Part shown: piece by piece, positions 1 through 4,787 of the stretch
How the letters are laid out: each line of letters starts with the position of its first letter
Position numbering within the stretch: the stretch's first letter is position 1
DNA from: an uncultured Blautia sp.
GTDB lineage: Bacteria; Bacillota; Clostridia; Lachnospirales; Lachnospiraceae
Direction: 5' to 3'
Assembly: GCA_934402155.1 (NCBI GenBank)
Contig: CAKRTP010000115.1
Location: 1 to 5,432, forward strand
Length of the DNA: 5,432 bases
The notes under the pieces: generated by a model
What the model was told of the DNA's origin: nothing
Databases searched by the model: none
What the model saw: the letters and a program-made list of their open reading frames with translations, nothing else
Translations under genes and position numbers: made by a program

Positions 1-111
1 ATTGTGCGCCGCGAGAAGGGCATTCCTGCGAACGATAAGACCATTGCGGAGCTCAAGGCGATTGCAGAATCTCTGGGCAGCGGCGTAGCGCCCTTCCCGC
101 AGGAGGTTTAA
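1..111 (+). CDS. C-terminal end of an unrecognised protein (5' truncated)
   Basis: Frame 1 is open from the left edge to a TAA at 109-111, giving 36 residues that end in ...APFPQEV. The visible tail is a charged amphipathic segment (KTIAELKAIAESLG) followed by a short Gly/Pro-rich end, as in the last helix of a soluble enzyme. Codon choice (GCG, CTC, GGC, CGC) matches the neighbouring genes. It is convergent with the dehydrogenase gene that ends at 183, and a hairpin follows its stop by about 15 bases, which supports a real gene end. I cannot assign a family from so short a tail. Nearby sugar-acid genes suggest, but do not show, a related role. Confidence 0.6.
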   Translation: MVRREKGIPANDKTIAELKAIAESLGSGVAPFPQEV

Positions 112-125
112 GCTCGATTTCAGAA

Positions 126-161
126 ATTACGGGAAGCATCGTTTGTGATGCTTCCCGTAAT
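126..161. terminator. Bidirectional terminator-like hairpin between convergent genes
   Basis: The 15-base arms 126-140 and 147-161 are perfect reverse complements around a 6-base loop (GTTTGT). It sits 15 bases after the TAA of the left-edge gene and 22 bases after the TGA of the minus-strand dehydrogenase, the expected place for a shared terminator. Neither side has a long U-tract: the minus side reads TTTCTG and the plus side CAGAAATGG. It is therefore not a textbook intrinsic terminator, and may work as a weak terminator or as an RNA 3'-end stabiliser. Confidence 0.7.
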
Positions 162-190
162 CAGAAATGGCGCTTCCTGTAATCAGAAAT
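147..190. repeat. 22-bp tandem near-duplicate overlapping the hairpin and a stop codon
   Basis: The right hairpin arm plus its flank (147-168) is repeated immediately at 169-190. The core CTTCCCGTAATCAGAAAT (151-168) matches CTTCCTGTAATCAGAAAT (173-190) at all but one position. The second copy carries the TGA stop of the minus-strand MDR gene (183-185), so the last codons of that gene lie inside the repeat. The duplication lets the left hairpin arm pair with either copy. Confidence 0.65.
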
Positions 191-1229
191 CGATCAGTAC
201 CTTCATAACGCCGTCCGCGCGGGATGCGGCCAGTTCAAGGGCGCGCTGCGCCTGCGAAAAGGGGAAATGGTGGGTGATGATCTTATCCGCCTTCAGCGCC
301 CCGCTTTTCATCAATTGCAGCAGCGGCGGATAGGCGTTGGCATAGCGGAACGTCGGCAGCAGGCGAATGCCCTTATTGAACAGGGTTTGCAGATCGATGC
401 TGCGCTTGCCCACGGGTACGCCCACCTGAACGATGCTGCCGCCCTTTTTCAGCCACCGCATGGCGGCGTTGATGGCGATTTCGTTGCAGGTGGTATCAAA
501 TACCGCGTCCAGATCATTCGCCTGCATCGATGCGGATAGGGCGGTTTCGTCCAAACCATCCACGTTCAGCGGGCGCGCGCCCAATGCTTCCATGGTGTGC
601 AGGCGCGATGGAACCACATCGGTCATAACCACATCATGAATGCCGAGACACTTTAGAACCAGCAGGATGCAGGCGCCGATGGGACCGCTGCCCAGTATGG
701 CAGCGCGCTGCCCCGCGCCGATGCCGGCGGTGCGGATGGCGTGCAGCGCCACGGCAAAGGGTTCTACCATGGCGCCGTCCGCAAAGCTTACATTATCGGG
801 CAGCTTGAAGCACAGGTGGGCGGGGCGCAGGCTGTATTCTACCAGCGCGCCTTCGCCGTAAGCGTCGGCAACTGCGGAGCCCATGAAGGACATATTGCTG
901 CAAAGGTTGTAGCGCCCCGATGTGCACATTTCGCATTTGCCGCAGAAGAAGCCCGGCTCCGTGGTGATGCGATCGCCGATTCGCAGGTTCGAAACGCCTT
1001 CGCCGACCGCTTCCACGACGCCTGCGCATTCATGCCCCAGAATATGCGGGAATTTGATTTCGCCCACGCCGGTGCGGCCGCTGCGGAAATAGGCGACGTC
1101 CGAGCCGCATACGCCCACGGACTTCATGCGCAGAAGCACTTCGCCCCTGCCGACGGGCGGCATGGGCAGCGCGGAGAATTCGATCTTTTCCTTTGCCGTC
1201 AGAAAGGCGACTTTTCGAATCGTTTTCAT
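183..1229 (-). CDS. Zinc-dependent medium-chain alcohol/sorbitol dehydrogenase family protein (possible L-gulonate 5-dehydrogenase)
   Basis: This 348-residue protein has the usual length of a zinc-type medium-chain dehydrogenase, a soluble cytoplasmic enzyme that oxidises a secondary alcohol of a polyol or sugar acid. An N-terminal GroES-like domain carries the catalytic zinc ligands Cys41 (CGSD), His66-Glu67 (GHE) and Glu156 (VEP). The structural zinc loop has Cys96, Cys99, Cys102 and Cys110. The Rossmann domain has GSGPIG at 180-185, with Asp204 after the second strand, which favours NAD over NADP. The FRYANAYP segment (294-301) resembles the sorbitol/xylitol dehydrogenase branch. It is the last gene of the minus-strand operon, 15 bases after the SDR, with a purine-rich site (GAAAGGCGG) before its ATG. 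Next to uxuA, an RspB-like L-gulonate 5-dehydrogenase making D-fructuronate is a reasonable guess. Family assignment is firm; the substrate is inference. Confidence 0.92.
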   Translation of the reverse strand: MKTIRKVAFLTAKEKIEFSALPMPPVGRGEVLLRMKSVGVCGSDVAYFRSGRTGVGEIKFPHILGHECAGVVEAVGEGVSNLRIGDRITTEPGFFCGKCEMCTSGRYNLCSNMSFMGSAVADAYGEGALVEYSLRPAHLCFKLPDNVSFADGAMVEPFAVALHAIRTAGIGAGQRAAILGSGPIGACILLVLKCLGIHDVVMTDVVPSRLHTMEALGARPLNVDGLDETALSASMQANDLDAVFDTTCNEIAINAAMRWLKKGGSIVQVGVPVGKRSIDLQTLFNKGIRLLPTFRYANAYPPLLQLMKSGALKADKIITHHFPFSQAQRALELAASRADGVMKVLIDF

Positions 1230-1244
1230 TTGACGCCGCCTTTC

Positions 1245-2003
1245 TCAGAAGCCGATGCTCATTCCGCCGTCGACCACCAGCTCTGCGCCGGAAATGAATT
1301 TGGCTGCGGGGCTGAGCAAAAATGCCGCTGCGTTTCCGATATCGGCGGGTTCGCCGATGCGCGCCATCGGGGTGCGGGAAAGCACGCGCTGTTCGCGGGC
1401 GGGATCGCGCGTAAATACGGCGCGCATCATCTGGCTTTCGATGAAGCCGGGCATGATGATGTTCACGCGAATCCCCCTGGGCGAATACTCCGTTGCCAGT
1501 TCGCGCGTCATGCCGAGCAGCGCGGATTTGGATGCGGTATAGGCGGGCGTATCCGTAAGGCCGAAGATCGCGCTCATGCTGCCGATGAACAGGATCGCGC
1601 CCTCGCCGCGCGGCAGCATTCGACGGGCGCATTCCCGCGCCAGCGCAAAGCCACTGAGCACGTGGGTGTCGATCACATTCAGAAATTCCGCGTCGCTGGT
1701 CACCAGACTGGATTTTTTCAGGTGGTTTCCGGCGTTGTTGACGGCAGCGTAGAGCGGCCCGTAGGTCGCTTCGATCTGATCGATCAATGCGGGAATGCTT
1801 TCCAGATCGCGGATGTCGTGAACGATATAATGCGCCCGTTCGCCGATTTCCGCGCATGCGTCGATCAGCGTTTCTTCCGTGCGGCCGGTGATAACCACCT
1901 CGCCGCCGCAGGCGGCGATGGAATTCGCCATCGCGCGGCCGAGGCCGGTACCGCCGCCGGTGATCAGAATCAGGCGGCCTTCAAGGCTGAAAGCAGGATT
2001 CAT
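1245..2003 (-). CDS. SDR family oxidoreductase (gluconate 5-dehydrogenase / KduD-like)
   Basis: This 252-residue classical short-chain dehydrogenase has a complete set of motifs: cofactor motif TGGGTGLG at 15-22, NNAG at 89-92, catalytic Ser142 with Tyr155 and Lys159 (YTASK), the PG turn at 185-186 and a C-terminal DGG at 245-247. No signal peptide or membrane segment is visible, so it should be cytoplasmic. The residue after the second strand is Arg41 (TGRT) with no acidic residue there, which points to NADP(H), unlike the neighbouring MDR. Sugar-acid operons often hold such SDRs as keto-gluconate or 2-deoxy-gluconate dehydrogenases, but substrate cannot be read from sequence. AGGAGG lies seven bases before the ATG. 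It follows the RraA-like gene by 30 bases and precedes the MDR by 15. Confidence 0.93.
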   Translation of the reverse strand: MNPAFSLEGRLILITGGGTGLGRAMANSIAACGGEVVITGRTEETLIDACAEIGERAHYIVHDIRDLESIPALIDQIEATYGPLYAAVNNAGNHLKKSSLVTSDAEFLNVIDTHVLSGFALARECARRMLPRGEGAILFIGSMSAIFGLTDTPAYTASKSALLGMTRELATEYSPRGIRVNIIMPGFIESQMMRAVFTRDPAREQRVLSRTPMARIGEPADIGNAAAFLLSPAAKFISGAELVVDGGMSIGF

Positions 2004-2010
2004 AAGGATT

Positions 2011-2016
2011 CCTCCT
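2011..2016 (-). promoter_or_regulatory. Ribosome binding site of the SDR gene
   Basis: CCTCCT on the plus strand reads AGGAGG on the minus strand, seven bases before the ATG at 2001-2003. It fixes the SDR start within the 30-base gap after the RraA-like gene. Confidence 0.85.
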
Positions 2017-2033
2017 ATGGATGGTGTGTGGGA

Positions 2034-2696
2034 TCAGAGAATGCCGAAGGTGCGGAAGGCTTCCGTTGCGCTCATGCCGTTTTCAATGGCTTTGCGCACC
2101 AGTTTTTCGCCGCGCGCCTTTTCGAGGGATTTTTCGATGACCTCCGCAATGAGGGCGCGGGGAATCGCCAATGCGCCGTCCATGTCCGCAAAGATCAGAT
2201 CGCCGGATTGAATCGTTACCTGTCCGACCTCGATGCGGCAGCGATAGTCCGCCACCTGCGTGCGCACGCTCGAATCCTGCGCGTATGCGCCGCGGGAGAA
2301 CACGGGGAAATCCTGCGTGAGCACCTGCGGCGTATCCCGATGATAACCATTGAGCACCGCGCCGACCGCGCCGCGCTTTTTGGCGGTGGCGGTAAGGAGC
2401 TCGCCCCAGTAGGCGCAGCGCATTTCGCCGCCGGACGCGAGATAGATTTCATTCGGCTGCAGCTGATCCAGTGCCTCGGTCAGCAGGCCGAACGGTTTTT
2501 TCTGCGGTCCGTAGACGTCGATCATCAGCACCGGCATGGCGTACCCTGCCAGCTTCATTTCGGGGCGAATGGGTTGAATGGATTGCGGCAGGAATTGATG
2601 ATAGTATCCCATGCCGTCCAGAATGTCGCCCACAACGGGGGTGTACAGTTCGGATTTGATCAATTCAAAAAGCTCGCGGTCGTTGTTCCATTCCAT
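2034..2696 (-). CDS. RraA family protein, HMG/CHA aldolase-like
   Basis: This 220-residue protein belongs to the RraA/dimethylmenaquinone methyltransferase-like fold. That family includes the RNase E inhibitor RraA and the metal-dependent 4-hydroxy-4-methyl-2-oxoglutarate/4-carboxy-4-hydroxy-2-oxoadipate aldolases, which also decarboxylate oxaloacetate. Visible features are an N-terminal helix leading to [12 protein letters not shown] (19-30), the core [12 protein letters not shown] (98-109), the substrate/metal pair Arg120-Asp121 (YHRD) and FADMDG (169-174), then a long C-terminal helical region. Glu99 lies 21 residues before Arg120, where family aldolases carry Asp; the acidic residue three after Asp121, described for RraA proteins, is Gln124 here. 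An enzyme role therefore looks likelier than RNase regulation. A sugar-acid operon fits an aldolase or decarboxylase of a keto acid. It starts three bases after uxuA with its AGGAGG inside the uxuA end, so translation is probably coupled. Confidence 0.88.
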   Translation of the reverse strand: MEWNNDRELFELIKSELYTPVVGDILDGMGYYHQFLPQSIQPIRPEMKLAGYAMPVLMIDVYGPQKKPFGLLTEALDQLQPNEIYLASGGEMRCAYWGELLTATAKKRGAVGAVLNGYHRDTPQVLTQDFPVFSRGAYAQDSSVRTQVADYRCRIEVGQVTIQSGDLIFADMDGALAIPRALIAEVIEKSLEKARGEKLVRKAIENGMSATEAFRTFGIL

Positions 2697-2699
2697 GGT

Positions 2700-3767
2700 T
2701 TAATCCTCCTCTGCATTGATGGCGCGCAATGCGGCGCGCATGAATCCGAGCGCATATGCCATACCGGCGTGCCAGGGTGCGCCGCATTCCATTTGCGGCG
2801 TATGATCGGGAATCAGAACGCCGTGATAGTTGCAATCGCGCAGCAGGGTCAGCGCTTTGAGCATGTCGATATCGCCATCGTCCACAAACGTTTCCTGATA
2901 ATGCGGCACCTTGCCGTGGACGTTGCGAAAGTGGATGTAGGAAAGCTTTCCCTGCGGCGCGTACTGCGCAATGGCCTGATAGATATCGCCCTCGCTCATT
3001 TCCTGAATGCTGCCCATGCAGAAGTCGAAGCAATTGCTGGGGCTGGGGTGCAGATCCGCCAGCTTCTGATACAGGCTCGGCTGATAGACCAGGCGCGCGT
3101 GACCGCGGATCGCCGGCATGGGCGGATCATCGGGGTGAGCGGCAAGCTGAACGCCGGCCTTTTCGGCGACGGGCAGCAGCGCATCCAGAAAATACCTGCA
3201 TCGCGCCCACAGCGCTTCCGATGTGGTGGGTTCCAGATACCCGGGCGACGGATGATCATCGTAGGTCATGTTCCAGACCTCGCCGTTTGGAATCGGGAAG
3301 CTGATGCCGCCGTCCTCATAATCGAAGCAGGCGGTATCGGCGTTGCCGCGGGCCGCCAGACGGCGGGTATGTCCCCATACGCCCGCGATGGAAAAATTGT
3401 AGCCGAATACCGGAATGCCGGCGCGGCCGACGTCCGTGATGATCTGCTTCAGGTGCGCCAGCTGTTCATCCCGTTTCGGCCCGCCCAGCAGTACATCGTA
3501 CCACTGGCTTGGGCAGAAGTTTTCGATGGCATGCAGCTTGAGTCCGGCGGCTTCGATATCGTCCCGCAGACGGCATAACGAAGCATAACTCCAAACATCG
3601 TCATCGCTGGTGTGACCGTAATTCTGCTTATCATCCGTGGTGGGTACGATGGCGCTGGTGTAGTAATTGGCAAGATGCGCAACGATGTGCGTGCAGCCGC
3701 ATTGCCGCGCAAAGCGGTAGTTTTCAGGGGTAAGCATGTTTTTATACAGGCCGATACCCAAATACAT
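2700..3767 (-). CDS. uxuA: Mannonate dehydratase family protein (UxuA), divergent form
   Basis: UxuA removes water from D-mannonate to give 2-keto-3-deoxy-D-gluconate, using a divalent metal in a TIM barrel in the cytoplasm. The 355 residues match the shorter Gram-positive forms. Family segments are visible: HPDDPP at 211-216, FDFCMGS at 247-253, YIHFRNVHG at 277-285, DDGDIDM at 296-302 and PDH at 320-322. His211, Cys250, His279 and Asp321 fit the His-Cys-His-Asp metal ligand set of the family in order and spacing. The N-terminus (MYLGIGLYKN...) is unlike the usual UxuA opening, and residues 122-136 (GYNFSIAGVWGHTRR) differ from the usual tryptophan/arginine loop, so this is a divergent clade and its substrate may differ. 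It is first in the operon, with AGGAGGGA seven bases before the ATG, and faces the araC-type gene across a 121-base divergent promoter. Confidence 0.85.
   Translation of the reverse strand: MYLGIGLYKNMLTPENYRFARQCGCTHIVAHLANYYTSAIVPTTDDKQNYGHTSDDDVWSYASLCRLRDDIEAAGLKLHAIENFCPSQWYDVLLGGPKRDEQLAHLKQIITDVGRAGIPVFGYNFSIAGVWGHTRRLAARGNADTACFDYEDGGISFPIPNGEVWNMTYDDHPSPGYLEPTTSEALWARCRYFLDALLPVAEKAGVQLAAHPDDPPMPAIRGHARLVYQPSLYQKLADLHPSPSNCFDFCMGSIQEMSEGDIYQAIAQYAPQGKLSYIHFRNVHGKVPHYQETFVDDGDIDMLKALTLLRDCNYHGVLIPDHTPQMECGAPWHAGMAYALGFMRAALRAINAEED
2705..2710 (-). promoter_or_regulatory. Ribosome binding site of the RraA-like gene, inside the end of uxuA
   Basis: AGGAGG on the minus strand overlaps the final Glu-Glu-Asp codons of uxuA (GAGGAGGATTAA) and lies eight bases before the RraA-like ATG at 2694-2696. 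Ribosomes finishing uxuA would uncover or occupy this site, which implies translational coupling. Confidence 0.85.
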
Positions 3768-3774
3768 GGCGGTG

Positions 3775-3782
3775 TCCCTCCT
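3775..3782 (-). promoter_or_regulatory. Ribosome binding site of uxuA
   Basis: The plus-strand TCCCTCCT reads AGGAGGGA on the minus strand, seven bases before the ATG at 3765-3767. It supports this start over any internal Met. Confidence 0.85.
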
Positions 3783-3820
3783 CGCAGCGTGAATATTGTA
3801 TTTGAAGTATAATCGCAGCG
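3782..3820. repeat. Direct repeat TCGCAGCG flanking the uxuA -10 region, candidate operator
   Basis: TCGCAGCG occurs at 3782-3789 and again at 3813-3820 in the same orientation, 31 bases apart start to start, close to three helical turns. The copies bracket the proposed uxuA -10 hexamer (3806-3811), and the first touches the uxuA ribosome binding site. AraC-family proteins often bind direct half-sites on one face of the helix, so this is a candidate site. Eight bases in GC-rich DNA could also recur by chance. Confidence 0.4.
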
Positions 3821-3840
3821 CGCGGGAAACGTCTTGTCAG
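3806..3840 (-). promoter_or_regulatory. Candidate uxuA-operon promoter with good -10 and poor -35
   Basis: On the minus strand TATACT (plus 3806-3811) matches the -10 consensus at five of six positions and would start the RNA around 3799, about 30 bases before the uxuA ATG. The only good -35 match, CTGACA (plus 3835-3840), lies 23 bases away instead of about 17; the hexamer at the right distance (AGACGT) is poor. This shape fits a promoter that depends on an activator. Confidence 0.45.
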
Positions 3841-3853
3841 GAATTTGCGCGCT
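3817..3853. repeat. Inverted repeat AGCGCGC/GCGCGCT in the divergent promoter
   Basis: AGCGCGC (3817-3823) and GCGCGCT (3847-3853) are perfect reverse complements with centres 30 bases apart. The right arm overlaps the -35 of the proposed regulator promoter and the left arm lies just upstream of the uxuA -10. It could be a site through which the regulator controls both directions, or GC-rich coincidence. Confidence 0.35.
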
Positions 3854-3873
3854 TTGTTGTAGATTGATATTCT
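3845..3873 (+). promoter_or_regulatory. Candidate promoter of the AraC-family regulator gene
   Basis: TTGCGC (3845-3850) and TATTCT (3868-3873) each match consensus at four of six positions and are separated by the ideal 17 bases. RNA would start near 3880. A five-base inverted repeat GTAGA/TCTAC (3859-3863 and 3871-3875) overlaps the -10 and could serve autoregulation. The prediction is by eye only. Confidence 0.45.
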
Positions 3874-3885
3874 ACGGGGAAATTA

Positions 3886-3892
3886 GGGGTGA
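3886..3892 (+). promoter_or_regulatory. Shine-Dalgarno-like GGGGTGA that bears on the regulator start
   Basis: TAGGGGTGAG (3884-3893) resembles the AGGAGGTGA complement of the 16S rRNA tail. It contains the GTG at 3889 but lies five bases before a second in-frame GTG at 3898. If it is the ribosome binding site, translation starts at 3898, three codons later. A weaker GGGG at 3876-3879 could serve the 3889 start. Confidence 0.5.
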
Positions 3893-4734
3893 GTTTTGTG
3901 CAGGTCTATCGCGAGATCGAAGGCGATGTGATCAACAGCCGGAAGAGGATGCATTATGCGCTCAATACCGGCTATGAGCGCGTGAAGTATCCTCAATCGC
4001 ATGATTTTTTTGAAATGCTGCTGGTGCTCAGCGGCCGGCAGGAATTGACGGTCAACGGCGTGCGCGCGGCGGTCGGCGAAGGCACGCTGGCGCTGCTCCG
4101 CCCCGGCGAGGTGCATTCGCGCAGGTATCTGTCGCCCGGACAGCATATTAATTTTGCATTTTCCGCGCAGATCGCGCAGGAGATGTTCACCTATCTGGGG
4201 AATGATTTCCCAAGCCGGCAGCTGCTTACGGCTCCGGCGCTGCTGTACGTCGTGCTGGATCGGACGCAGGTGGAGGATTATCGGGATCGCTTTGACCAGA
4301 TCAATATGATCCCGATCAGCGAGGCGGAGCGATCCAGAACATTGCTGCGCGCGCTGCTGATGGATATATTCGCCAGACAGTTTGTATTTTCCGATGAACA
4401 GCAGCTGGCTGCGACGGACTGGTTCAGGCAGCTCATGAAGGATATGAAAACGCCGGATGCGCTGTGCGGCGGCGTAAATACGATGGTGGAGCTGTCCGGC
4501 AGAACCCACGAACATCTATGCCGCGTATTTCGCCAACGGCTGGGGGTTACGCCCACGGAATTTGTCAACGATCTGCGCCTGACCTACGCCGCCAATCGAT
4601 TGCTGCATACGAGCGATTCCATTATCGATATATGTTTTTCGGTCGGCTTTGAAAGCCTGAGCCATTTCTATCATCTGTTCCGCGATAAATATGGCAAAAC
4701 GCCCCGAAAATTCCGCGAAAAGCGGGATCAATGA
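3889..4734 (+). CDS. AraC family transcriptional regulator with N-terminal cupin-like domain
   Basis: This 281-residue DNA-binding protein is probably the local regulator of the flanking sugar-acid genes. Residues about 1-140 form a cupin-like sensor with His38 and Glu42 (SHDFFEMLLVLSG), and RPGEVH at 71-76, the arrangement seen in ChbR-type and other AraC sugar sensors. Residues about 190-278 are the double helix-turn-helix domain: the first helix pair around VNTMVELSGRTHEHLCRVFR (196-215), the second around SIIDICFSVGFESLSHFYHL (244-263), ending in the signature DKYGKTPRKFR (266-276). There is no membrane segment. It is divergent from uxuA and 53 bases upstream of the UxuB-like gene, with no clear promoter between, so it may be co-transcribed with the latter. 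The start is GTG; GTG at 3898 is a plausible alternative giving 278 residues. The effector is unknown, a hexuronate or KDG being likely. Confidence 0.92.
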   Translation: MSFVQVYREIEGDVINSRKRMHYALNTGYERVKYPQSHDFFEMLLVLSGRQELTVNGVRAAVGEGTLALLRPGEVHSRRYLSPGQHINFAFSAQIAQEMFTYLGNDFPSRQLLTAPALLYVVLDRTQVEDYRDRFDQINMIPISEAERSRTLLRALLMDIFARQFVFSDEQQLAATDWFRQLMKDMKTPDALCGGVNTMVELSGRTHEHLCRVFRQRLGVTPTEFVNDLRLTYAANRLLHTSDSIIDICFSVGFESLSHFYHLFRDKYGKTPRKFREKRDQ

Positions 4735-4772
4735 GCTTCAGACAGCATGATTTTGAATCGAACGAACCGAAC

Positions 4773-4779
4773 AAGGAGG
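4773..4779 (+). promoter_or_regulatory. Ribosome binding site of the UxuB-like gene
   Basis: AAGGAGG ends eight bases before the ATG at 4788-4790. It decides the start in favour of 4788 over an in-frame ATG at 4731 that overlaps the stop of the regulator gene. Confidence 0.88.
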
Positions 4780-4787
4780 ACATCGCG

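Noticed and set aside
1030..1857. 275-residue minus-strand open frame overlapping the SDR and MDR genes
   Set aside because: It is an out-of-frame shadow, Arg-rich and without motifs; the overlapped frames carry full SDR and MDR signatures.
741..3578. 945-residue plus-strand open frame as a possible giant gene
   Set aside because: It is exactly antisense and codon-aligned to four well-supported enzymes, has a low-complexity His/Arg/Ala-rich translation without recognisable motifs, and is explained by rare TTA, CTA and TCA codons in those genes.
3808..3813. Perfect TATAAT on the plus strand as the regulator -10
   Set aside because: No -35-like hexamer lies 16-18 bases upstream, and it is about 75 bases from the start codon; the TTGCGC/TATTCT pair is better placed. 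It mirrors the minus-strand -10.
3768..3888. Catabolite repression (cre) site in the divergent promoter
   Set aside because: I looked for a TGWAANCGNTNWCA-like palindrome and found no convincing match.
3883..4515. 210-residue minus-strand open frame opposite the regulator
   Set aside because: It is antisense to the cupin and first helix-turn-helix of the AraC protein, with no motifs or ribosome site of its own.
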